DNA from: Diploscapter coronatus | Taxonomy: Eukaryota; Nematoda; Chromadorea; Rhabditida; Rhabditidae | Direction of reading: 5' to 3' | Assembly (NCBI GenBank): GCA_964036155.1 | Contig: OZ038422.1 | Location: forward strand, 10,377,201-10,441,200 | DNA: 64,000 nt | Shown here: positions 37,681 to 50,267 of the stretch, in pieces | Numbering within the stretch: position 1 is the first letter of the stretch | Layout: every line of letters starts with the position of its first letter | Position numbers and translations under genes: made by a program | Notes under the pieces: generated by a model | The model's database searches: none | What the model was told of the DNA's origin: nothing | Seen by the model: the letters and a program-made list of their open reading frames with translations, nothing else

Positions 37681-37992
37681 AATTTTATTTATTTTTATTC
37701 TTTTTCCAATTTAATTTCAATAAAATCGATTTTTTTGAGATTTCAATAATTTCGAAAGTTTGATTTCTTATCAGGCATATCACACTTTTTATCATCGTTT
37801 TATGGTCATTTTCAGGAATGATGAAATAGACATAACTCGCATTTACGAACTATCTCATCATTTCATTCCGATTTAATAAACATGATCTGAAACCCATTTT
37901 TCAAAATTCCGAAAAAGCATTTTTCAGACCATTACCAAAAATATAAAGAAACAAAAAAGGTTAAAATTTGATACCCTTATTACAATGCGTTG

Positions 37993-40900
37993 CTAGTAGA
38001 ATTTCAATGCGAAGTACTGCTCGGACAGCGAGTTGAGTTTGACGAGACTTGCGATCGAAACCTGCAGTTTTACAATTTAAAAACCCTGAGACTTCTATTT
38101 TTTCTTACTTCTGTAAGGTGATTATCAATTAGAAAAAATAACCGTAAATCTTGTGTAAACATTGCAATAGTTCGTAGAAAATTTAATTCGGAACTAGAAT
38201 AGGTTCTAATTTCGAAATTTTTATACGATCTTCAATTAAAGAAAATATGGTAATTTATGAATTTCGAACCTGGGGTAAATTTGGCAGAGACGAGAGAAGT
38301 CGACCCATCGATTGCAGGGAGGCACGCCAACCAACTGAACCATCCTCCACTCGACACGTCTCCTCACCGGCAAACTCGCAGAGTAGACTTAATTGGGATA
38401 ATTAAAGCTAATTAAGCTAATCAATTTCTCAATTGATAATTTAAACTACCATTGATAATAGTCATGAGAATTCCTTATCGAAAGTCTTTGAAACATACAT
38501 GACTTGTAATCGTAAAAATCTTGAACTTCAAATTTGGTAAATTCCCAGGAACTCATTATCAAATCAATACTTGCATGTTTTAATGGCATCCTGAGGCTTA
38601 CCTTGAATGATTTGGAGTAAGCGTGGTTTTCTCTTCATCCGCTAGTCGAACAATTCTCGCAGCGACGATTCGCTGAAAATGGTATAAACTAACAAAAAGC
38701 CCTACGAAATAAAAGGGTTCGTTTTAAAATGAAAAGACCCCTTACAATCAGCGCAGTGGCAAGTCTGTCGTTTTGAGGCACGGAGGCGATTTCCTGGGCG
38801 GCTTCCGAGTCCTGGCCTTTGCGAAGTAGAGATATCACTTGCTGAAAAATATTCTTGAAAAGTTAACTTTTCGAAAAAAAAATCACAATAAGAGCGATCG
38901 AATCGACGGTCAAATTCCATTCTGCAGCAAGTTGTCGGGCGCCTTTCCGCTCTGATTCCTGGCATTGCTCGGCTACCTAAAATGGCTAGTTCGAAACGAA
39001 GCATTCATACATAAGTGAATTTAGATAATTTTAGCTATGTTACATTCTTTCATTTTAAGTATTGTAAAGTCTTCATGTTCAATTAAGTGTCTTTCACCGA
39101 ACAAAAAGAATCTTTCCGAAACTCACCGATAATATATTATTTTTTAAATTTGCCTTATTCAAAAATTAAAAACTTATTTCTTATTATTTTCAACAAAAAA
39201 GTCATACCTTATTCAAGAAGTCGTGCCTCCTCTCCATGACGGCCTCGTCGACATTGTCGAGCGGGATGAGTGGATGAGAGTCGAATGGCTGGAAGAAGGC
39301 TCTCAGGCCAATCGAACAAAACAAATGCTTCAGCGGGTGCAGACGCATTCCGATTGAGACCTGCAAAATGATTATGCTAATTTTCAGGCATTTTCATCTT
39401 TATGTCTCAACATTTTGAGAAATCTATGAGTATAAATAGAACTAATGAAATGTCGGTATAAATACCATAAATTAAATTTTCATAAAAAATCAATAGTTGT
39501 TTCACAAGTATTATATGATTAAAAAATAAATAACATATTCGATTTACGTCAGAAAATATTCATTTTCAAAAAGAAGATAAATTATCCAAAAATTTAGTAG
39601 ATTAGTCGTATGAGTTTTTTCAAATTAATGAAATAATAATTTACCTGCAACCTAAGAGCGATCGCCAAATGCAGATGATGCAGTACGAGATGGTAGTTGA
39701 CCAGTGATTGTCGTAGAGCCAAGTGAACGAGAGAATCACGAGGCGCAGAGCCAGACAGAGACAGTGGAGGGTGCGAGGTTGACAACTCGATAATCGTGTC
39801 CTCAAAATAATCACGTTAGGGTTTTGACGCGGAAATACTTATTTTTGGATTACCGTAGTAAACATTTCCAATGCTAAATGAAAGATCTTGTAGGAAAGTT
39901 TTTTCTTTCGAAACGAGCTGTATTCGATGATTTTTAATTACTAAGAAAGCCTTCACTAGGTAGGTTATTATAGAAATTTGTGACCTATTCAATTTGAAAT
40001 AGAATTTTTTAAAGGGAATGAAAACTGTTCTTACCTGTTGAAAAGGCAAAGAGGACGGCGAGTCGCGAACTGATTCCAGCAAAATGCATAACAGCCGCTC
40101 GGCGGATTGCAGAAAGTCGGACTGAAAATAGACTTTCTAGGCTTCAAATTGATCAAATAGTCTGTTTCAAAAGATATTCAAAATGAGTGAGTAGCATCCA
40201 GGGTTAATAGGCTTTCTATCTTATGTCCAAGTTGACTTAAAAATAAAACCTTCCGACTGGTGTGACAACTTGCAACTTTCTTCAGAAACACTCCTAGTAT
40301 CAAATTGAAGCCGTGTCCCAAAGATAGAAAATCATAAAATCATCGAACTAACCACTTTGCTCTCTCCGAATCCCAACTGCTGCCTGGCTTCTCGCTCTTT
40401 CGGCGCTCTGCCAGTCTTCTCCATCAGCATGGCCGTGGCTTTGAATGGCTCATCTACGAATTTCTCCCACAGAAGACGAGCCACGCCGTGCCGAAGTCGG
40501 CTATCCGAGATTGCCTCGGCGAAATCAATCGATAACTGAAACTTGAGAAAATCAGATTTTGCAAACCTTTCTGAAATTTTGAAATACGTTTTTAAAAATC
40601 GGGAATATAGTGAGAGTTTTCGAATAACACTCATTTGATTTCCCTTTTCACTTGAACGTTTATTGCTTGCTTTATTCAAGTTCTTCTCCTACTTTCAAGT
40701 ATGTTTTAGGCAATTCGTAAATACCGCAATAAGAGTTTCGGACAGTCTCTTCCGCTTACCTTTGTTTTTCTATTAAAGAAATAAATTTCAATAGAATCAT
40801 CATCATTTTAGATACGTTTCAAAAGACTTACAAATATCGTTGCCTATTGAGAAAGTCGATTGATATCTTCTTACATTTTTGGAAATTAAAAAAGGTTAAA

Positions 40901-43900
40901 ATCGGCTGCGAGTACTTTGTTCCCAAAGAAAATAATAAGTACATTGTTACCAAACGCTATTTCTCCCCTTTTTTCTTCTTATCCTACGCTATTTCTGCTT
41001 TGGGAACCAAGTACTCACCCTTGGTAACAAAGTACTCACTCGTGGGAACAAAGTACTCGCAACCGTTAAAATCACCAACCTTCAAATTCTCGAAGTTTTC
41101 TGCCTTGCCCTTGAACCACCTGCTGGCGTGCTCCCAGGAGATATCGCAATTCAGCAGCGGTGATTTCAGCGATTCAGGCAGTTTCTGGATCAGCTCCAAG
41201 ATAGCCGGCGCTTCTTTCAGTCGATTTTCCAAACCAGGCTGATTGATTTTTTGAGCCACCGCCCAAGAGGCGACCTGAAAAAAAGGAACATTTTTGAAAA
41301 CTTAAAAATATAAGACTTTTTCCTGTAATCCTAGTTCGTCAATTCGCTAATTAAGATAAGTATATTCATTAGTGAAGTTTTGCGAATTCTTTGAAATCTA
41401 TGAAAAATTGTGATTTTCAAAATTCAATGAAAAAAAAATTTGAAAGTTTATTTTTTCGAAAAAAAAAAATTTAAGATAAAAAAATCTCGCCTCCTCCCTG
41501 AAGAAGCCGTTCAATTTCGGCCAGATGGCTTCAAAAGTGTGTCCGCCGGCATTGGGGAGTTTCGTCAATTTTCCGGTCAAACACACACAATGCATCGTCG
41601 TTAAAATGGCCGTGATATGTTCCAAAACAGGATCATAGGCGATCCAGTCACCTGGAAAATAGTTCTTCCGTGCTTTTCTTTTGGGCCCGTTCATACTTAG
41701 TTGCATGCAACTTGCAATTCGCGTGCAACTCGGCGAAATAGTATGAGAAACGCGGAGAGTGGCCAAATTGCAGCAAGTTGCATGCAATTTTGTCCATTCA
41801 TTCTCTCTTCATTTTCCGTGCTATTTTGAGCGAGTTGCAAGTTGCATGCAACTGCAACTAAGTATGAACGGGCCCTTTAAAATTGTCCTGAAAAAGTGTT
41901 CAGGAGTTCGAGAATTGCGTATTTCACATTTTCTGGAACATAAAAGTTGATTTTCTTTCAAAAATCCCAAAAAGAAACGTAAGAAAAGTTCGAATATTCG
42001 CTCATTACAATTATCTTAAAGAAAAAAGCAGTTTTATGAAATATTGGGGAAGAATATGTTATAAAAGGAGGCGAAATATTCAATTTTCAAACATTTTAAA
42101 ACGTACTCGATTTTTCGCCTTCTGGTTTGGCATCATCATCATCATCTTTTTCTTCTTCTTGATTTTCCCGATCGAGTTTCTCCTTGTCCCCTTCCGAAAC
42201 GTCCATTTTGTGTTCCCTTCGAATCGCGTTGACGATCGCGTACAGCAGAAGGGCTCGCGAATTGTTCGGACTGAAACATTTTAAATATAAATAATTCTCG
42301 GCAATATCCATTAAAATGATTGACAAATTGACTAACTTATGGTTATTTTAAACCAAAAATATCATTTTCCAAGCATCAAAGTTTGTTTTATATGAATAAA
42401 AATGGACGATTAGTAAACTAGAAATTTTGAAATCAGGCAATTCTTAGAGTTTCATGAAACATTTAAAACAAATTTTTTAAAAGAAAGGAAAAACCTCGTC
42501 ATGGCGGTTCTTTCGAGGTGGTCCAGAATTTGCCCTTCATTTTTCGATTTGGCTGCCAAATAGGCGACGAACTCCTTGACGACTCCAAACGCCGTGAAGG
42601 ACAACTCGTCTTGGGAGTGCAGGAAGTGGAACGAGAACAGGTCGAGGATGTCGGACTGAAACAAACCAACTATTTTTATCGAATTTTTTGCTAATATTTT
42701 ACTTTGCAACATAGACGCTGTCGTTAATATAATTTTGAGAGTTACTCGAAAGAAAATAGAGTTGTTCAAATGATAATGAAGATAAGTTGCAAAATTTCTC
42801 GAAAACAGAAGATTTTGGGAATAGTGGGCCCATTAATGTCTTATCAACCAAAAATTTAATAGTTCTTGTATTTCAATTTTCTAATATCGAATTATCAAGT
42901 AAAAATGTGTTGGACGTGTGATGAATACTTGAAAAGTATGAAATAACAAAATTCGACCTCTTCAAAAGGCAGCTTGGTGAGTCCGTACTCGTCGAATTCC
43001 TCGACATCGATTTGATTCTCGAGCAGTGGTCCAAAGATGAACTCTGTCAACGACAGAATGTCCGAGTCGGAATAGTTCCTGAATTTTTCACCTTTATCTT
43101 TTTTAATATGCTTCAAAATTTAAAAGAAAGAAGATCGAATATTCCGAAGGAAGTGTGTAAATACGTAATGCAACTTCTCTCAACTTATCAGAATGATCAT
43201 TTTTCTGAAAATTTGAAGATACATTTCAAATGCTGTTGGAAAGAAGATGAATATTCGGAAAGCGATTTGGAATGAAACCTGCTATAAACGCTAAAAGAAC
43301 AAAAACTTGGAAAAATTCTGATACAAGTTTCAAGGTTTAGTTAGATGAGAATTAGATTGCTTAAGATAAATGTAATGAAGCATGTTCTAAGGAATCAAAA
43401 AATGACAGAAAGTTTTAGGTTTCAACTAGAAGAGAATAGAATTTCTAACAAGCGGTGTGTAATAAGGTCTGTGTCATCATCAAATATGTTTCAAGAAGGG
43501 TAATAGTAAAATCATGATTTTCAAAATGTAATTGGTATGCCTGTTTAGGATTTTAAAAAATAAAAAGCAAACCTACTTTTTCAAAACGGCAGTTTTCTGC
43601 GTTCCCCAGTCCAGCAACGAGAAGAAATTTGTGATCGCGTAGTCGCTCTTTAGCCTAAACTTTCTCATTAGTTTTTAGGTGTCTTCAGATATTATTACCC
43701 CAAGAAATTTTCAATAGTAAAGTCTAGATTCCTTGAAACATACAGAACTGTTCACTCTAATTTCCCCCAACTTTAGATTTTTGTTAAAGTATTGAAATAT
43801 ATCTTGCACTATTAAAACATAAGTTTTTACTTTTATGAGGTTTACATTTCTGAGATATAATTAGATCGAATTTTATAAACTCTATGAAATAACCGTGCAT

Positions 43901-46900
43901 CTATCACAATAAACTCTTCAAATTGTATGAAGCAAGGCACTTGAAACATAAGATATCGATTTCCATAAACCCCCGACAGTTTTGGACGAAAAGTGCGTTT
44001 TCAGATTTCGAGAACTGAAAATGAAATTTAAAATTTCGGAAATTGAAAACGCAATTTCCGCTCAGCACTCATCCCCGATTAAACATGGTATCGAAATATA
44101 CCTTTCCAAAGAATACAAATAATCTTCTTGAGACATAGCTTAAAAAATAAAGCCGACCTATTTCCCCCTTTTTCCAGATGTTTTCCGATGATGGCATTGG
44201 CTTCGCTGTCGAATGGCAAGTTCGGCAGTTCATCCAATTTCGGTCTGGGCTCGGCCCCGTGCCAGGAATGAAATTTCGAGTAGCAGATTTGTGCGTTCGA
44301 AATCAGCTCAGGTAAGTGACCTAGCGCTTGACTCCCTTCTACCTGAAAATTAAGAAATTGAAAATAAGGGAATCTTTGAAAATTGAACTAATTTTAAAGA
44401 CTAATCTTCTGTAGTGGTAAACTATCACAGTAATATAATCCACCTCGAGATTTATGAAGTGTTACAAACCTAATTAAAAAATAATCTAGCAAGGTAGTCT
44501 CGCTCAATCAGCAATATATTCCATAATATCACATTCTTTAAAATAAATATTGAAACCTACAAAATTATGCACTCTCTAATAGAAATCAAACGAACCCTGT
44601 ACTTAGTTTAAGCTAGTTTCTTGATTCAAAATTATCTCATTTATCTATGAATTAACGAAGGAAAGATCAAGTAACTTTTAGGATCTTTTTGAAAACTACC
44701 TTATTAATAGTTTCGAGCATTTTCTCGACATCCTCCTCGTTTTTAACGATGTTCAGCACCGAGAGAATCGCCTGTCGTCTGCCCTTCAACGTTCTCAGAT
44801 TACTGTAGATCTCTTCGAAAATGACCGCGTCAAATACGTTTCGATTCGTTATCTAAAGGCATATAATTAATGTAAGGCATTCAATAATAAATGTGAAATG
44901 CTATTTTTCAAATAAAATAAAGTGTCATAGGAAACGTAGAAAATAGCACAATGGAATAAAATCAAGTGTAATTTGAAATAGAGAGAATAGGTATCAAGTA
45001 AAACTAAAACATGAAGGAAAGATTCTTTTCTGCTTATTTTGGTAAACTAAAGGATGGCTTACTTTTGGCAGTAAAATCTCGTCATGCTGATCCCTGGACT
45101 TGTTGCGCAGCAAGGCGAAGTGATAAGGCACGATTATGCGAAATATGGCACCCTGAAAATGGAAACTAATCAAATTATTTGAATTCAAATACAACAATTT
45201 ATACCATGTATCAATACAATAGAAACCTATTTCGATATTCGAATTTTAGAGAATTTTAAAACATAATAAAAAAACCGAAAGTAAGATAATGCCTCAGATA
45301 GAGTTTGCATTTTCAAAGAGACGCATATTTTTGAGGCATCAGATAGAAATATTAGTTTCTAAAAGCGCTCACACTTTTATCCATGAAGTAAGCATCGCTC
45401 TGTTCGGACTCCCGAATCCCGCAGAGCACCGTCGACGACCCGCCCGAGATCAGAAGGCCGTCTGCGTCCACGTGCTGAGCGCCCACTCGAACACCGTTCT
45501 GAAAATTGAAATTATATTATGTTTCAAACAAAATGTTCTACGAAAGTACATTCGAAAAATTTCAGTACCAATGGCACGTATTTATTGGAAAGAAACGTTG
45601 AAAAAACTAGCCAAATATGAAGCATAATTACGTCTTTTAGAAAGAAAGTTTGACATGTAAAAAAAACCTAACCTGAATACTCCAGACTTCGAGCAACGCC
45701 CTCCGAGGCACGAAAATGACGAGAAACACTGCGGTCTTCAGTTTGGTTTCAGGCGAGGCGACAGAGACAAAGACCACTTTGGCGTCCCTGTAGCCCTTCC
45801 AAATCCGAATGATTTGGCGGTTCTCGATCTGAAACAAGTTATTCTAAAAATTAAAATTTCATTACATGTATCAAAAATCATTTCGGAAATGGTGCAGAGT
45901 ATTAAGGCTGCAGAAATTAAACCTTCAATAATGAAAACATGCAGAAAAACCTACATCAATCAATAGTACCCTAGCAGCCCTGTCGACGATAGCAGCCAGA
46001 GGACCTGGTCCGATTTCCACGCTCTCGGCTACTCTGAATAATTCATTCCTAACATTAAGGAATCAAATTTAGCCTTTGGACAAATTTTTTTTTTAAATTC
46101 TAAATAGAAAAAATAGTTTTTGAACTTAGTACCTCGAATCCAAAAGAGTCCCTCGTGTTGCTGCGACTTTCGTCGTCTCTCCAACCGGCCGCTTCTTCTC
46201 TTCGACCGCACCGAATCCCAACATCTTCCGGAAACCGAAGTGCGGAATGAACTGGAAAAAGTGCATTATTTTGATAAGCTTCAAATTTTGTATGAATTAG
46301 AGTGACTTTTGGGAAATTCAATGAGAAAACCTGAGTCACAAATCGAAATAAGACGTCAAAGTAGTTTGATCAATCGATGATTTTATAGACTTCAAAAGTT
46401 GCATACAGTATTCAGCAATCGGAGGAAACGTTCAAGGTGCGATATTTAAAAATGATAAAAATTAGACAAAAATATCATTGCCTCATAAGTCGTAAATTTT
46501 CAAAACTTACTAGATTAATTTTGAGGTCAAACTGATGTTAAAATACTTTCCATTATAACCGAAATGACTGTTGTCAGCGAGACCCCCTATTTTTCTCGTC
46601 ACTGACTCTACCGCCCTCGACGTCTCTCGCGTCTATCCTTAATCATTGCCTAGCTGAAAGAAAGAAGAGACTGCCTTCGTTATTCTCGCTGGCAATAATC
46701 ATATCGGTTATAATGAAGAGTACAAATAGAAGTTACCGATTTTCCCAGCTTGATAGCCTCGTTCCAGATGAATTCCCTCTCGTCGGAATCTCGCCAGACG
46801 AACGAGAGGAAATACGAGTTGGAGCATGTCAAATACGTCGAGTAGTTCGGAAGGTTCGGCCTCTCTGCACGCTCCTGGAAAGCGAGATTTCGAAACTAGC

Positions 46901-49501
46901 TTTTTTCAATAAATTAAAATGAGTAGATCTTATTGTCAATAAATTTATGTTTATTCTTGATCGCTCACGGATTATTTAGAAAATTCGAATTTGAAATGGT
47001 TTGTTTATAATATAGATCTTGAACTGAAAGGAAATATTTCCGAACAAATGATATAGCGAATTAACTATCAAAATTAGATACAATTATATTTGTAAACTTA
47101 CATAATACGACTTTGAAGATGCAGCCGCGTACTGTTCAAACGACGATGGTTTGTGCATGCCTGTGAAGTAGACGTGGCGAAGGCTTTTTCTGAAGTTGAG
47201 AATTTCAAGAGAAACTTTAAATAAAAAAGTACCTTTCTTCCGTGACCAAATGCTCGCACTGTATCTCTAGCGAGTCGGAGAGTTCTCTGAAAAGAGTCAA
47301 AGATCTATTTAAGGTAATTAAATTTCAACTCTGAACGAGAAATTAAAAAAGAAAACCTCAATTAGTCAAAAACTAAAATAAAAAATCACCTCGCATTTTT
47401 CTCGTTCCTTGCAATAGCCGATTTCGACTGGGCTAACGCGGCATGCAGAGAATGCGGATCAACTGCGAAAAAAGTCTGCTCCGTGGAAACCGTGATTTGT
47501 TGAGAGTCCTGGAATTAATTTTATTTGTTAAAGATTATATTATAGCAAAAAATTGCGAGTTCGGATCAGGCAAACCATTAGCCTCAAACTATCAAGATTT
47601 TATAAAACACTTTTTCAGTTTGACAATTTGAATAAGAACTGAAAATTGCAATGTCTTATACTCCACAGATTAAGACAATAATGCGCCTTCAAACTAGAAA
47701 ATTTCCACGGAACACATTTGTTCAATTATCTTTATCGAATATTTTGAATCGAGCTGAAAAAATGATATTCAGACTTGGGGCTTTTTTGAAATTCGGCTAT
47801 CGCACCGCAGTCATAGTGGAAAAGTCTCAAGTCTGATGATGTCTTTAAAACCTTTTCAAAGTCTAGCTAGTTTTTGAAACATATTTTAAAAAGTGAAAAT
47901 CGCACTCCGACTTGTTCCAGCCTTATCGAGAACAGCGGTTGATTGTTGGTGAATTTCTCGAAGAAGAGGAGGGTGCCCTTTTCGGTGAAGAACAGAGCAA
48001 GTCCGTTGGAGAGTCCCAAAGCGACGATGACGCAGTCCAAGGATTCCGTAGTGCGACGGCTCCCCAAACCAAACAGGTCGCCGCACGAGATGCACACCTG
48101 GAAAATACGATGATTTAAAATAAGAATTTAGTAGGTTTCAAAACGATTGATAGAAAAAAACAAGTTGAGATGTCTAATAAAGCTTATAACACGCGACGAT
48201 TACTTGAAAATAGGGTATTGAAATTTAAAAGATGGAAAATTTAATAGGTTTCAAGGACGTTTCATATAAAAATAGGAAAACTTTTTTCTAATAAAAATGG
48301 TTCATGGAAAAGATTCATAGGACGAAATATTCCGAAGTTTTCGAGATTTTGGCGACTCGTTAACTTGTCATTGTTTTAACTAGATTTCAAAAGTCGCATA
48401 AAACAAATAGAAGATTTGTTGAGTCAATATGATTATGAAGTGAGTAATAAGAATCAAATTTTCGATAAAAGCACAAGTTTCAAAATATTTCCAATATGTT
48501 GATTTCTTTCAACAAAGTAATCAAATGTTGACTTAATAAAAATCGAAAAGATAACAAATATCCCACCTCCTCATTGATCAGGTCCTCTAGTTTGTCTCCG
48601 ATTTCGCAGGTCGCGTGAATCGCGTATTGTCCAGCTTTTCTGACGAGCACCACGAATCTCAGTTCGTTTGCCAGCAGGAGATAGTCCAAATTCGAATAGG
48701 TCGACAAGAGAGAAAGGGAGATCCATCCAGACATTAAGCTCTCGTCCGCTTGAGAGGGCTGAAAATGAACATTTTTAGAGTAACTTTTTCATGCTTAAAA
48801 ATATAAGTTATAGTATTAACGAGGAATGAATCAGAAATTACACATTTTCAAGAATATGTAGTTTCGGAGTTTACGTTCTTGAAAATTTAGAATTAGCAAA
48901 AGTCGACAAAGTATTGAATAAAGGACAATTTTAAGTTTATCAAGAATTCTTGAAACTTATCCCCTTGGCAAAAAGATCAAATTTCCGAAGGTGTGAAACG
49001 GAATTGAAAATAATTTGAAACATAGTTTTGAAACTCTGAAAATTTACCTGCTTTTCCTCGCTCTGCGAGAGGGGCATCCATTCCGCAGATTTGGCCGGCG
49101 CTTCGGTGTCGGGGAACTTTTCGGAAAAGGACTCAGTCGAACTCGTACTCGCACTCCGGTTACGGAACGTTTCTGGGAATGAGAAAATATATTTTTAAAA
49201 TTAATATGTGCATGCAGTGAAGATCTATTAAATTATTATTTTGAAATATATCATTCCGATAAACCTTATAGTTAATTTTTGAACGAAAAGGCACTTTTAG
49301 TTTGTCATAACAATAAATACCACCTTGAATTTTTTTTTAAATCTTTGAAACACATAAATTTAAAAAAAAAATGAACATTTATTAATTTTCTAAAAATAGA
49401 ATACCGTTAGCCCCTGATCCACCTAGAAGATATTCCCTGACTTTGTTGGCGACGTCCTCGGAAATGAGGCAGTCCGACGACAATTCCACCGATAGCACCA
49501 T
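37993..49501 (-). CDS. rbg-2: RAB3GAP2, non-catalytic subunit of Rab3 GAP / Rab18 GEF
   Basis: Thirty exons encode about 1,360 residues (human 1,393). With RAB3GAP1 it forms the complex that regulates Rab3 in exocytosis and activates Rab18 at the ER. Diagnostic segments in order: VIVALGLSNGLALFF with FTEKGTLLFFEKF (human IVVGFTSGYVRFY), RIWKGYRDAK (human RMWKGYRDAQ), FLVIFVPRRALLEVWSIQ, NGVRVGAQHV, an acidic loop with five aspartates near 42135, LWEKFVDEPFKATAMLMEKT and QSLVNYHLVLHHLHLAIAL. The tail ends VSIASLVKLNSLSEQYFALK. The N-terminal half is the predicted beta-propeller region; the rest is helical. Exon 38270-38387 was recovered by phase. The exon at 41491 uses a GC donor and the exon starting at 39800 a GAG acceptor. 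The intron after the exon ending LKGKAENFENLK-type sequence near 41072 contains an in-frame repeat. The first exon is 49405-49501. Confidence 0.94.
40902..41062. repeat. 21-bp repeat cluster with inverted copies, in a RAB3GAP2 intron
   Basis: Three tandem 21-bp units run from about 41000 to 41062, each with a core like GGGAACAAAGTACTC. Inverted copies stand upstream: GCGAGTACTTTGTTCCC at 40908-40924 and AAGTACATTGTTACC near 40938. The outer copies are flanked by GGTTAAAATC-like sequence in inverted orientation, so the block can fold back. In the RAB3GAP2 reading frame, the tandem part reads as a seven-residue repeat (EYFVPTS, EYFVTKG, EYLVPKA). Confidence 0.8.
41683..41875. mobile_element. 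MITE-like element with perfect terminal inverted repeats
   Basis: A 193-bp element in a RAB3GAP2 intron. The first 23 bp (GGGCCCGTTCATACTTAGTT, then GCA) are an exact inverse of the last 23 bp. Pairing extends to about 40 bp if a 6-bp GTTGCA indel is allowed. The centre carries further GCAAGTTGCATGCAA palindromes and no open frame of note. It is flanked by TTT on both sides, a possible 3-bp target duplication. I see no transposase, so it would be non-autonomous. Confidence 0.85.
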
Positions 49502-50267
49502 CTTCACATCGCCCGCTTCGATTCAGGAAAATCTACCCGCTTCTGAAAATGGTTTTTCACGTCTTTATAAAGTTCATCAATTTTTCGTTGCTTTTCAAAA
49601 AGATCCACCCTCTTGAAGAATGCCCTATTTTCCTGCATTGCTCATAAAATTTACCTTCTTTCCTTGTCCCAGAAAATGCACCCGTTTTTTGTAAAATCCA
49701 CTGTCTTTCTTTTCGCCAGGAAAATTCACGTGACCTGAAAAATGGAGCTTTTTTCGAGGACGGAAAAAATATCCGATTTTTGCGAGAAATTGGCGAGTTT
49801 TGAAGAACTCACCGAGAATTTTGAAATCCCAACCGATTTTAACGATAGAAGAGTAGGTGAAAAATTGAAATGGTTCAATTTTCCAACAGAAAAACGTACG
49901 CTAATTTGACACGTGATGTGAAATTCGGGAAAAAATCGCGAACAATCATAAAAGGAGATATTTTTAAAACCGAGTTCAACAGTTCATGAAACTTCAAAAT
50001 TACAGTAAGAAATACAACAATTTATTGTCAAATAGATGAAAAATCCGCCAATTTTGGCGAGATCTGCCAAAGAAAAAAACAGAACAAGCAAACAAAAGAA
50101 GGTAAAAGAGAATGGAAAAAGTGGAGAGCGAAAAGAGAAAAGTTGGAGACTAAACCAAGTAACACTGCGCCAAACTGCTTCAAAACTGTGACCGATTTGA
50201 TTTTTTCGTATTTTTCTTTCAAAAATCGATATTTTTGAAAATGCTATGCTAATTTCAGCAATTTTGT
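49502..50267. promoter_or_regulatory. Shared bidirectional promoter region, RAB3GAP2 / CLN3
   Basis: 766 bp between two start codons on opposite strands. A TTTTCAG acceptor at about 49543 precedes the RAB3GAP2 start, and GCTAATTTCAG precedes the CLN3 start by 12 nt. An ATG directly followed by TGA (49504-49509) lies three bases before the RAB3GAP2 start codon. No clear TATA box is visible. Confidence 0.5.

Noticed and set aside
38270..38387. tRNA-like GGTTCAGTTGG stretch on the minus strand
   Set aside because: It is a coding exon of RAB3GAP2; phase 2 to phase 0 is required to join the last exons.
40847..41242. 131-codon plus-strand open frame
   Set aside because: Produced by the 21-bp repeats and the antisense of a RAB3GAP2 exon.
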